DNA of 41,060 nucleotides from Bacteriovoracaceae bacterium (GTDB lineage: Bacteria > Bdellovibrionota > Bacteriovoracia > Bacteriovoracales > Bacteriovoracaceae), in the NCBI GenBank assembly GCA_023954635.1, contig JAGSHI010000018.1, forward strand, positions 1-41,060. The letters are read 5' to 3'. Shown in pieces: positions 16,269 through 25,600 of the stretch. The notes below the pieces were generated by a model. The model was not told the DNA's origin. It worked only from the letters and a program-made list of their open reading frames with translations, and did no database searches. The position numbers and the translations under genes are program-made. The stretch's first letter is position 1, and each line of letters starts with the position of its first letter.

Positions 16269-18290
16269 TTAGAAAGTGTAATTATATGACATAGTAAACC
16301 TTTCAAATTTGTCTACTATATCATCTGTATCTTGAAGCAGACTTAAGACAGACTCATTACTTCCTTCAAAAGTTTCGTAATTAAACCGTATCTTATGTCC
16401 ATCAGCAGGCTTGTACTCAAGGCCATATATCTGAAGTTTACTATCTTTTAATAAGTCAAAATCAAACGAGTAATTAACTCCGAACTGGGGAGTAAATTCA
16501 AAATCAATTCTTCCAAGATGACTATGTTTATGGGCCCTACTGTCAGTAGAGGAGTGTATAAAAGATGCTGAGTATTGAGCACGTTGCATTTTTTCACGAC
16601 TGAACTCATAGATGATTTTGATTTGATCCATGAACAAGATACCGGCCCAATCTGTAATATTGTAATTTATACCAAGTACATAATTAATAAACTCATCATC
16701 TTGACCACCTTCTGACTTCTGTGAAAGAAATTCACCATAATGTCCTATCTTTCCAAAAGTTGTTGAATAGCCAAAAGTAGAAATAAAAACCTTTGGAAAT
16801 TCTTCAAAGTATTCAACAGTGGAGTTTGCTGGAGTTACGATATCAATGAAAATATTTTCTCTATAAGTTGCATATTGACTAGGTCCATAGAGAAACCCTA
16901 AGAAATAATCCCATCCAGCAAGAGTCCCCTTGAATTGAAGTACATTTTGAAAGTATTTCAACTCAGACTCAGGGTAATTTAACTCGGCCTTTGCTTCATC
17001 TGGGATGACATCTGTACTAACTCTATTTTGTAACCTCGGTGCCTTTGTAGGTAAGAAAAAGGGGACTAGTGCATAACTGATAGTCATATCTCCGATATAA
17101 AAGTCGGGATTCAACATGTAATTACCAAGGTCTTTATGGTTGAGAGGATCGTAGAGATCTTTTGGAGTAACTCTGTCTGCCGGAGAGTGAATATTGGCCA
17201 GTCCCATTTTTAAAACTTTTTTACCAACAGAAAGGTCTACATTGTCCCAAGAATTGAGGAAATATAGCTCATTAAGCTCAATGATCCCTCTACCTTCTTT
17301 TCTGTTATTAAAAATTTGAAGTATATCTCTATAGATTTCATTTTGATTTCCATATTCAAACCAACCACCTGCATATATATAGGCTCGGCCCTTTCTTCGG
17401 TTTAGATTCCAGTCAAGTCTTGTATCCCCAGTAAACTCTCTAAACTTTACAGGTGAGTTTACATTGGTATCAGTGTTATTTTCGGGTACATCTTGGTTAT
17501 AATAAACACCTCTTAAGAAAAACTCTAGATCGATAGATTTATCTACATTTTTAACTTCTTCATCTTTCTTAGGCCTCTTTTCTCTTAAAAGTTTTCTAGT
17601 TTCTTGTTGTTTCTCTAGTAATTCTGCATAATCTTTTTTGTCTTCTTCATCCTCTTCCTCTTCGTCTTCGTCCTCGTCCTCGTCTTCGTCATCATCTTCG
17701 TCATCATCATCTTCTTCTTCCTCATCTTCCTCATCTTCAGTTAAAACTTCTAATGGGATAAGAGGTATACTCGCTACAGTTCCTGTCTTAACTGAAACTT
17801 CCTTTTTATTCTCTGTAAAGGTAAGTACATAGTTCTCACCATAATACCCAGATTTATAAGATCTTATGTTTGAGATGATTCCTGAAGGTCTATTTTTAGT
17901 GATACCCCTCTTTGTTCTTACGTACATGGAACCATTTATTAAGCTTACTTGTTGAAGGCCTTTTTGACTGATACCTCTAATCAAAACTTTGGAGTTTGGG
18001 GCCACAACAACGACACCATTAGTTTTAAACTCAAGGTAAAGGATACTAGAAGGCATTGTTGCAACAATAGTTCCTGGGCGAATAAGTTTATTTTCTTTTA
18101 AGACTCGAGGTTTTTTTTTAACCCCAAAAAATCCATAGGCCCTACCAAGTACTCTTGCAACTTTAACATCTGCATTTGGGTTAAAACTTGGGCCTTTTGG
18201 GGGGGCCGGAATGACACTTTGTTCTTGGGAGAAACCAGTGTTGGAGAGGAAAATAAGAGATATAAGTGTTAGGGTAAAAAGTTTTTTCAA
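16269..18290 (-). CDS. FecR-domain protein fused to an acidic linker and an outer-membrane barrel
   Basis: Start is a TTG at 18290, the only one that preserves the signal peptide (KKLFTLTLISLIFLSNTGFS); an AGGA is 11 bases upstream. Residues ~40-170 look like a FecR domain (VARVLGRAYGFFGV, LINGSMYVRTKRG). Then comes a run of ~45 almost pure Asp/Glu residues (~183-228) followed by a Lys-rich helical patch. From ~245 to the final Phe673 the chain is aromatic and alternating like an outer-membrane barrel, with KVLKMGLANIHSPADRVTP resembling DUF1302-type porins. The gene is 16 bases downstream of a LolA-like gene, so the two are likely partners in envelope transport. A surface or periplasmic Ca-binding role for the acidic tract is only a guess. 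Confidence 0.75.
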   Translation of the reverse strand: MKKLFTLTLISLIFLSNTGFSQEQSVIPAPPKGPSFNPNADVKVARVLGRAYGFFGVKKKPRVLKENKLIRPGTIVATMPSSILYLEFKTNGVVVVAPNSKVLIRGISQKGLQQVSLINGSMYVRTKRGITKNRPSGIISNIRSYKSGYYGENYVLTFTENKKEVSVKTGTVASIPLIPLEVLTEDEEDEEEEDDDDEDDDEDEDEDEDEEEEDEEDKKDYAELLEKQQETRKLLREKRPKKDEEVKNVDKSIDLEFFLRGVYYNQDVPENNTDTNVNSPVKFREFTGDTRLDWNLNRRKGRAYIYAGGWFEYGNQNEIYRDILQIFNNRKEGRGIIELNELYFLNSWDNVDLSVGKKVLKMGLANIHSPADRVTPKDLYDPLNHKDLGNYMLNPDFYIGDMTISYALVPFFLPTKAPRLQNRVSTDVIPDEAKAELNYPESELKYFQNVLQFKGTLAGWDYFLGFLYGPSQYATYRENIFIDIVTPANSTVEYFEEFPKVFISTFGYSTTFGKIGHYGEFLSQKSEGGQDDEFINYVLGINYNITDWAGILFMDQIKIIYEFSREKMQRAQYSASFIHSSTDSRAHKHSHLGRIDFEFTPQFGVNYSFDFDLLKDSKLQIYGLEYKPADGHKIRFNYETFEGSNESVLSLLQDTDDIVDKFERFTMSYNYTF

Positions 18291-18306
18291 CTAATTTGCA
18301 GTCCTT

Positions 18307-19104
18307 TTATCTGGTGTGCATCCCTTTAGTGATATATCTTTCAGTAAAAGTTATATCTTCAATTTTTTTATTAACTTTTCTATCTGTAGTATCCATCGTT
18401 GTCTCATGGAAACCGTGTCTGGTCATTACTGATTTTTTTGCGCGCCAGAGACCTTTCCCATATTTTTTCCATTTACTATTTTTAAGAGATTTTAAAAGCT
18501 TTCCTTTTTTATCATAGTAATCAACTTTTACAGTGGTATATCTCTTTTTACGAACTTCTAATACTCTTTTTGAATATCCTGTTTCGTTTACCTTATCTTT
18601 GTTTTTAGGAATTGCTTCAATTACATAACATGTTTTTTTTCCACACTTTTTGGTATTAAGGCATTTGTAGTCGTAATTTGATAAGTTTTCACCTTCTAAA
18701 TCAGAGTAAGTAAAGTCTGTTCCCATGAAATATTTTCTTTTTCCTGAACTTGCAATTCTTTGCATTTTTCTAAGAGCGGGAAGGTAAAGCCATTGATCAT
18801 CACTTCTTCCTTTATTTTTCCAGTTTAGAAGAGCGGTTCCTTTTATATCATTCGGCTCAAGGAAAGAGGTCAAAGTCTTTTGTTTCCCTTCAGAGAGATC
18901 CATTGAATGTCTTCTTAACTTACGTGCTTCTTTAACCCCATTCTTTAGGTCTTCAAGAATTACATTTTGTACAGATACTTCATAGTCAACCTTCTGTTTC
19001 TTTTCCTGCTTTTCCATAATTTTTTGCCCTGTCTTTTTACATTCACCAGAATGAGCAAAATTGAAGAGAGTAAACAATAAGTTTAAGGAGAGAAAAATAC
19101 GCAT
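18307..19104 (-). CDS. LolA-like outer-membrane lipoprotein-sorting family protein
   Basis: A 265-residue periplasmic protein with a signal peptide (MRIFLSLNLLFTLFNFAHS). The family signature is around residues 85-130: GTALLNWKNKGRSDDQWLYL, then PALRKMQRI and FMGTDFTYSDLEGE. Proteins of this type (LolA-like, Pfam LolA_like) have a lipid-binding half-barrel fold and are usually encoded next to RND-type exporters and large outer-membrane proteins. Here the partner is the FecR-barrel gene 16 bases downstream; no RND exporter is in the window. A TATAAT box lies 41 bases before the start. Confidence 0.82.
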   Translation of the reverse strand: MRIFLSLNLLFTLFNFAHSGECKKTGQKIMEKQEKKQKVDYEVSVQNVILEDLKNGVKEARKLRRHSMDLSEGKQKTLTSFLEPNDIKGTALLNWKNKGRSDDQWLYLPALRKMQRIASSGKRKYFMGTDFTYSDLEGENLSNYDYKCLNTKKCGKKTCYVIEAIPKNKDKVNETGYSKRVLEVRKKRYTTVKVDYYDKKGKLLKSLKNSKWKKYGKGLWRAKKSVMTRHGFHETTMDTTDRKVNKKIEDITFTERYITKGMHTR

Positions 19105-19144
19105 AATAATTCCTAATTAATATAAATATCTATAACTTATAAAT

Positions 19145-19150
19145 ATTATA
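19145..19150 (-). promoter_or_regulatory. TATAAT -10 box upstream of the LolA-like gene
   Basis: A perfect TATAAT on the minus strand in the 75-base gap before the LolA-like gene. No convincing -35 hexamer is found at 16-18 bases. Confidence 0.3.
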
Positions 19151-19179
19151 CTGCTGAAATGATTTATGGGAAGTGAAAG

Positions 19180-20670
19180 TCAGACGACTTTTTTTATCTC
19201 ATGTGGGGTAGGTAAACCGATTTCTTTTGTCAGGATTTCTACTTTTTCATTAAAAGTGGGTATTTCCTTTAGAGAATTGGCCAATTCTATGAATGAAGAT
19301 CTAGGGTCTTTAGCAACTTCAGCTTTTTGAAGGTTTAAATGATGTTTTGCAAACTTTGTCCAAAATTTTGGTAAGAACTTTTCCCTTTGTATAATGTCTT
19401 TAGCACAAAGTGAAATTACCCATGTAGAGTTTTCATCAATTAATTCGACTAACTTTTCTTGAGCATTTGAGTCGAGATTATGAGCATCGTCGATTATAAT
19501 TATAGTTTGATTTAGGTTCTTTAAATCATCAAAAGACCCGCTATTCTCAAAATGAACAACTTCCCAATCATGAAAATGTGAGGAGACAACCATCTCGTTA
19601 ACTACTATTTCTAATGCCTCTTTTGAATGATGGTTAATTACAACATTTTCTTTATTATTTTTAACTTTCTGTATCAAGTGAAGAGTGTTTTTGTCTTTAT
19701 TGATATCTAGTAAATTAAGAAAATTACTTTTAAGACCAGGGTAAAACTTTTTCATTTTAGAAAGAGAGTTGACTGGGTTAAAAAATTGGAAATGACTACT
19801 GAAGAAAATTGATAATAAATTCGCAAAAGATTCATCATTTACTGAGAACCGTTTTTCGGTTGTTTTGTCTACAAATTCTAAAACTCCAATAACTTTATGG
19901 AAACGGTTATATAGAGGAACAGCAAGGCTTGATTCTACTTTCTCGAAGCTATTTGAGTCTTCTAGAATGGGTCTATATAAATTTAATACTTCAGGGTTAC
20001 TTAATACTTTTCCTGGTACACCTTTTCGATAATCAATTTTAAGCTCTACCTCATCTTGTGAGGTTGAGAATTCACAGACCAATTGATTAGTCGAAACATC
20101 TATTAGCCAGATTCTGCCTTTTTTAGCATCAATTCTTGTTAAACTAGTGTGTAAATAATCAGAGATCTTTAAATCATCCAGATCATTAGTCATATCCTTA
20201 AAAGTATTGAGCATCAAGGCGGTAGTCTCTGACATCTCATCAAAGTCTAAAATCCTGGTCCTGGTTGAACTTGCTAAAAGATAAGAATTAAGTCTTTTCT
20301 TACTAAAATTTTCCACAAAAGAATGAATCCAATGAATATAGTCATCATTCTTTGGAACATAAAGGCTGTATTGATAAAGGTGCCTACCTTCAGAGTTGTT
20401 TTTTCTACTTAGTATTATATTTCCGAATACGTTAATTTTATTTTGTCCAAAAAATTTAGAAGGCTTTGACATTTCAAGTTCTACTTCATCTGAGGGAAGT
20501 TTTTCTGAAGTTGAGAAACTAATAAATTCAAAATTAAGATCTTCAATAACAACAGAGACGTTCACGAGTTCAATTGACTTCATTTGAAGCTTTGCGACAA
20601 CTTTATCTTCAGGTAAGACATTTACCCTAAAAGACTTGAACAATTTATATTTTTTCTGATTGAGTTCCAT
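19180..20670 (-). CDS. GAF-like / degenerate sigma-54-activator-like protein (short paralogue)
   Basis: A 496-residue cytoplasmic protein with the same plan as its divergent neighbour. Residues ~1-125 resemble a PilZ-like domain, but the Asp/Asn-x-Ser-x-x-Gly motif reads NVSVVI, so cyclic-di-GMP binding is unlikely. Residues ~150-290 look like a GAF domain (GRIWLIDVSTNQLV, RKGVPGKVL, SSLAVPLYN, VIGVLEFVDK). From ~325 it resembles half an AAA+ domain: there is a Walker-B-like TIIIIDDAHNLD at 389-400 but no Walker A, no GAFTGA loop and no helix-turn-helix. It is therefore probably a signal-sensing partner, not an ATPase. A TTGGATAAAC stretch gives a weak ribosome binding site. No known protein name fits. 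Confidence 0.62.
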   Translation of the reverse strand: MELNQKKYKLFKSFRVNVLPEDKVVAKLQMKSIELVNVSVVIEDLNFEFISFSTSEKLPSDEVELEMSKPSKFFGQNKINVFGNIILSRKNNSEGRHLYQYSLYVPKNDDYIHWIHSFVENFSKKRLNSYLLASSTRTRILDFDEMSETTALMLNTFKDMTNDLDDLKISDYLHTSLTRIDAKKGRIWLIDVSTNQLVCEFSTSQDEVELKIDYRKGVPGKVLSNPEVLNLYRPILEDSNSFEKVESSLAVPLYNRFHKVIGVLEFVDKTTEKRFSVNDESFANLLSIFFSSHFQFFNPVNSLSKMKKFYPGLKSNFLNLLDINKDKNTLHLIQKVKNNKENVVINHHSKEALEIVVNEMVVSSHFHDWEVVHFENSGSFDDLKNLNQTIIIIDDAHNLDSNAQEKLVELIDENSTWVISLCAKDIIQREKFLPKFWTKFAKHHLNLQKAEVAKDPRSSFIELANSLKEIPTFNEKVEILTKEIGLPTPHEIKKVV

Positions 20671-20691
20671 GTTTATCCAACCTACTGATAA

Positions 20692-20719
20692 TTATCGGCT
20701 CCGAAGAGTGAATTACTTA
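20692..20719 (-). promoter_or_regulatory. Possible sigma-28 (FliA)-like promoter
   Basis: The minus strand carries GCCGATAA (20699-20692), identical to the enterobacterial FliA -10 element, with TAAG 16 bases upstream (consensus TAAA, 15 bases). It lies 22 bases before the ATG at 20670. The overlapping GATAATTATC is also a 10-base palindrome. Whether this host uses the same consensus is not known. Confidence 0.3.
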
Positions 20720-20772
20720 GAAAATAGGACTTTTTTACTCTTAGCCGCCCAAAAGACTCGGATAATAAAGTA

Positions 20773-22680
20773 ATGTCAAAGGAAATCCGAATAGTTAACG
20801 AACCCAAACCAAGGATACTGGTGGGACACTTTTATAGTTTGAAACAATTGCGAGCATTTAGAATACCGGTCATGAAAGATGACAAGGTATCGCTCGGACT
20901 TTTTCAAGGTGAACAAGAAATTTTAAAAAGTGATTCCTTAGAATTAAAAGATATAAGTCTTACTGGTGTTGGATTTGTATCTGAAAAAGAGTTTGTTACA
21001 GGGCAAAAGCTAGAATTAAAATTAGAGTTTTCTGATTATAAAAATATAATTGATGGAATAGTTGTAAGGTCTGGACAAATTGACGGTAAGTTTGCAACAG
21101 GAATAATTTTTGATTTTGAACAAGGTGAAACATTCGATAGTTTTTTCCAAAAGTTTATAAAAACATTTCCTGCAAAAAGATTAAAGTCACAATTAATAAA
21201 TTTACTAGATGAACAAAATTTATCAGTAGCAGAAACTACAGATATGGACACGCTTTCAGATCTAAATGCGGAAGTGTCTAACTACGGGAATAGCCCGATG
21301 TATCTTGAGTCTATCAAGTTACAGATGATTGAAGTTTTAGAGTTAGATTTCTTGGATATACTACGAAAAACCAATGATAAAGATTTTGTAGCCTTGAATA
21401 ATGAATTAGAGATAGAGGAATCTTTTGATGTTAGTGAAAGTATAATAAATTCAGCTTGTGAAGATAAAAAGACTATCAATGCTCAAATTATGAGTGATCC
21501 TCTTCTTTCTAGTGATAACTTTTTAAGAAACTACCATAAGCATTATATTCTCGCAGAATCTATTTCGAGAGAAAATGGAGAAGTAAAGGGAATTGCGATC
21601 GCATCAAGAAAAAATAATCCAAAGAAATTTAATGAGACAGACTTAAATATATTCAAACTCTTTTGTCGAGAAGTAAGTAGGTTTTTAACTATTTCAGGTC
21701 AGGGTATTTCTAATGAGCCAGTGAAGTACCTCAATCCTAAAAAACCCCGTGAATTTGCAATGATTGGGCAGAGCGAAGATGTACTTAACATCAGAAAGTT
21801 TATTTCAAAAAGTAAGGCCGAAACTGAGCCAATTTTAATAAAAGGTGTTGCAGGTGTTGGCCGAAAATTACTGGCAAAAATTATTCATAGTGAAGGTAAG
21901 ACAGGCCATTTGGATTTTCGTGAATTTGATGGAGGGTTTGTAAATCATATTAGAGCTTTATCTGATATTTCCTCAAGCAATCGAGTACCATTAGAATATA
22001 AAGAGATTGGTTCTATATATATTACAAATTTTAATAAACTCGATGTTGACTTCCAAAAGAAGCTATTAGAATTTGCATATAGTAATAAATCTCAACTAAG
22101 GTTTATATGTTCTGTTGAATGTACTTCTGAGGAAGAATTAAACCCTGAAGTAACAAAATCTTTTAAGAATAATAAAGTTAGAATTTCTGAACTTAAAAAA
22201 AGAAAAGAAGATATTCCAATCCTCGTAAACCATTTAATAAAAAAAGAATGTAAAAAAAGGGGTCTTTTACCAAAAACGACTTCTGCAAATGTTCTTGATA
22301 AGTTTAAACTTCATGAGTGGAAAGGCAATGTCAGGGAATTAAAAACTGCTGTTTCTAGGCTTGTCTCTTGGCACTCATCTAGTCATTATATTAATACATT
22401 CCCACCGGAGAATTATCAAATATTTGATACCATAAATAATTCTGAGTTTGATATAAGAACAAGTGTTGCTTATCATACTCCTCTTTTTGATGAGTTTAGT
22501 AAGGAAGAACTTGATATAATGATTAAGTGGTCATTAGTTGCTGTCGAAATGAAAAATCATGACGGTAGTTTAAAGAAAACCGCCCTTGCCCTTGGAAAGC
22601 CTCATACTGAATTAGTTGAAATATTTGAGAAAGGTGAGGAGATACTAGAAAATTATGAGCAAAAAAAGAAAGTAGCTTAA
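20773..22680 (+). CDS. PilZ-like / GAF-like / degenerate AAA+ protein resembling a sigma-54 activator
   Basis: A 635-residue protein. Residues ~20-130 are PilZ-like: LRAFR at 26-30 and LKDISLTGVGF at 58-68, the latter fitting the Asp-x-Ser-x-x-Gly motif for cyclic-di-GMP. The middle (~180-310) is GAF-like. From ~326 it follows a sigma-54 activator: MIGQSEDVLNIR, then GVAGVGRK at 358-365 where Walker A should be GxxGxGK, GSIYITNFNKL at 413-423 where Walker B should have Asp-Glu, and WKGNVREL at 516-523, the intact sensor II region. The GAFTGA sigma-54 contact is absent. The C-terminus (GSLKKTALALGKPHTELVEI) is like a decayed Fis-type helix-turn-helix. ATP hydrolysis is unlikely. No Shine-Dalgarno is evident. 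Confidence 0.68.
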   Translation: MSKEIRIVNEPKPRILVGHFYSLKQLRAFRIPVMKDDKVSLGLFQGEQEILKSDSLELKDISLTGVGFVSEKEFVTGQKLELKLEFSDYKNIIDGIVVRSGQIDGKFATGIIFDFEQGETFDSFFQKFIKTFPAKRLKSQLINLLDEQNLSVAETTDMDTLSDLNAEVSNYGNSPMYLESIKLQMIEVLELDFLDILRKTNDKDFVALNNELEIEESFDVSESIINSACEDKKTINAQIMSDPLLSSDNFLRNYHKHYILAESISRENGEVKGIAIASRKNNPKKFNETDLNIFKLFCREVSRFLTISGQGISNEPVKYLNPKKPREFAMIGQSEDVLNIRKFISKSKAETEPILIKGVAGVGRKLLAKIIHSEGKTGHLDFREFDGGFVNHIRALSDISSSNRVPLEYKEIGSIYITNFNKLDVDFQKKLLEFAYSNKSQLRFICSVECTSEEELNPEVTKSFKNNKVRISELKKRKEDIPILVNHLIKKECKKRGLLPKTTSANVLDKFKLHEWKGNVRELKTAVSRLVSWHSSSHYINTFPPENYQIFDTINNSEFDIRTSVAYHTPLFDEFSKEELDIMIKWSLVAVEMKNHDGSLKKTALALGKPHTELVEIFEKGEEILENYEQKKKVA

Positions 22681-22681
22681 C

Positions 22682-25600
22682 TTATCTTTTTACTCCAAGT
22701 CTTTTTTCTCTTCTTATCATTAAATATCGATTAGATAAAATTCTCCAAATTGTTATATCTGGTTTATTTACGACATCTTTTTCTTCATAAACATATTCGT
22801 ATTCTGCATTTTCTCCATCCATACTTGAGTCTGCCAACGATTCGCCTTCATCAATATCTTTCTCTTTAAGCATTGAGAGGTTAATTTTGTTAGGCATAAT
22901 CATTAAGTTTGATAAAGCATTTAGTTTAGCAATCTTAGGGAGAGTGTTCCCTTGATTCATTGATTTTTTCAGTATCCCATTTTTGTCCTCAAGTTTCTTT
23001 GCAGGGACTCCAAAATAACCTGAAGAGTACCTTGCAATATTTTTTTGTATATCTGCTTTCGAAACTCTGGCATTAATAAACTTAACAAGTGCCTTGTCTG
23101 ATAAATCAATTTTCTTCTTCCCAATTCCCTTGAGGTCTTTATTCGCCTTATCAATTAACTGCCAAGCAATACGTTTTGCTTTTGCAGATCTTTCAGATAA
23201 AACATTCTTATCAATATGGCTTACTGTAATTTTACCTGAAGATATATTTGATGAATCTTTAAGCATACTCTTTGTTTCGAGGTCATTGTGTAACTCTCTC
23301 TGATCTGCAGAGATTAGAGGTAGTTTAAATTGCTTACAACTATTGTTCTTTTGACACCCACAACTGCTGTCAACTTTTCCACTAGAATTAAGACAAGTTC
23401 TTTCTCCACCAGAGGGATCAGAGGATGAAGAGATTCCTGCAGATTTAGATGAACTGGAGGAAGAAGATGAAGAGCTAGAGCTGTTTGATGAATTAGAAGA
23501 AGTACTACTCGAAGAGGAGTTACTACCAGACTCGACACCTGCAAAAGTACTCTTGCTATTATTCTCAGTAGGCTCGTTTCCTTCTCCATGGTTTGCAACT
23601 TTCTCTTTCAGTTTGTCAGCTTTTGCCATAGTAGTATCGAGACCACCATCTGGTCCAAACATAACTTTAAATCTTTGTAGAATTCCATCTATGACTTGGG
23701 CCCGACTTCTAAAAGTTTCGGCCATTGATCTTGCGACTCCTGCATACTTTCCAGTCATTGCTGTTGCAGTTCCTGCAAGGCCAGCTGTAATAGACCCACA
23801 TATTATTTGTGGTGTACCAGCACCACAACCGCTACAGGCAACATTTGTAGCAATACCCATAGCAATATCTACAGCAGCAAGTGCTGTGGCAGCTGCAAAA
23901 AGACCCATAAGCATTGTCATGTTAGAACCTTTTTTGTCAGCAATTTCGGCACCTGTAATGAGCGCTTTTTTGTAGAATTCAAAGGCTTCAACTTGATTCT
24001 CATAACTAACACCCTCTAGGCCTTTTTTTGCCTCGAGTGCAGCATATTCAGATTTTAGTTGTTCAATTTTAGCTTTATTTTCATCATCAACTTGAGTTTC
24101 AAGTAGAGGAGTCATTAAAGCTGCTACTCCAAACATCGCTGCAGACATACATCCTGCTATGGCCGAAGCAGCGACACCTGCAATGGCTATCGCAAGCCCA
24201 ATCTCTAAAGAGACAGGGTTTTCTTGATATTGAATATCATTGATGTTTACTGCACCTTCTTCTTTCGCAAGTTTTTCAAATTCTTTTAACTCTTCGTAAC
24301 ATGCATCTTTTTCGTTCTTCGTTGCTTTTCCTTCACATCTAAGAACAGCTCTCGTGAGCATTTTATTTTCTTCTTCCGTCACACATTTATTTGCGTGGCA
24401 ATTCCAAATTTTTCCACTTGATTTACATGAATTTGCTTCAGAGTTTCCAGTGGTATCACATTCTGTTGCAAGATAGGCGACACCAACTTGCTTAAGTTCT
24501 TCTAAACATGCATCTTTTTCGGCCTCGGTAGGCATAGTTTGACAACGCATGGCCTCTTCAGTGAGAACTTCATTTTCGGCCTTTGTAATACAGAGATTCA
24601 TATTACAATTCCAAACTCTTCCTTTGGACTTACATGATGAGGCCTCGGGGGTGCTTTGGTCACATAGGCCACCAGCAATGACATATTCGGTTGCACTTGA
24701 TTCAAGAGCGGCCATACATTGTTCTTTTTGTTCTTTGTCTTTAAGGACCTGGCATTTTGCTGTTTCGTCAGATAATTGATCATTTTGTTCTTGAGTTAGA
24801 CAGTATTCGACATTACAGTTATATACTTTTCCGTCTGCTTGACATTTTTTAGCTGTATCAGAAGTCCCTTCACACATTACACCACCTGCTATTTCTTTCG
24901 CAGTAGTATATTCCAAGTCGGACATACATTTATTAATTTCAGATTTTGTGGGTTTGTTATAACAGTTAACTGCTCTCGCAGAAATAACTCCGTTATACTC
25001 ATCAGTAACACAGTAGTTTAGGTTACAATTGAAGCGTTTACCTTCTTTTTTACATTCATTATTTTGTTCTTCAATATTTTCACACATTGAGCCTGAGGCA
25101 ATATCTACGACAGTTTGATCTCTTAGATCTGAGAGACACTTTTCTTTTCTAGACTTGTCTGTTTCTTCTGCACAACCTTGGGCATTTGTAACAAGACGAT
25201 CATTGTATTCTTTAGTTACGCAATAATTTATTTCACAGTTCCAAACTTTTCCACTCTTCTCACAGTCCATAGCATCTGGAGATGTTTTATCACAAATTGA
25301 GCCACCTGCGAGGTCTGCTATCGTTTGAGTTTGAACTTCTGACATACAGGCATCAACTGCCATTTGGTTGTCTAGTCCATAACAATCTACAACTTGTCCT
25401 GTGAGTTCAGCATTATACTCCTGAGTTACACAGTAATTGATATTACAGTTAAATACTTTCCCTTCAGCTGCACATTCTGTCGCTTGAGGGGTATCGTTGT
25501 CACATAAGGATCCACTCGCAACTTGCTCTACAGTTTCGTCTTTTAAAACTGCCATACATGAATCAATTTGTGCTTGATTAGGTTTGTCGTAACAAGAGAC

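Noticed and set aside
17638-17832. Poly-Ser frame on the plus strand
   Set aside because: Pure shadow of the Asp/Glu tract in the FecR-barrel gene.
19175-19194. Small hairpin with T run (AAAGTC-AGAC-GACTTT) at the end of the GAF/AAA-like gene
   Set aside because: It reads as a terminator only on the plus strand, away from any gene that needs it, and it spans the stop codon of the minus-strand gene.
20773-22680. Annotation as an active sigma-54 activator
   Set aside because: The Walker A Lys, the Walker B acidic pair and the GAFTGA loop are all missing.
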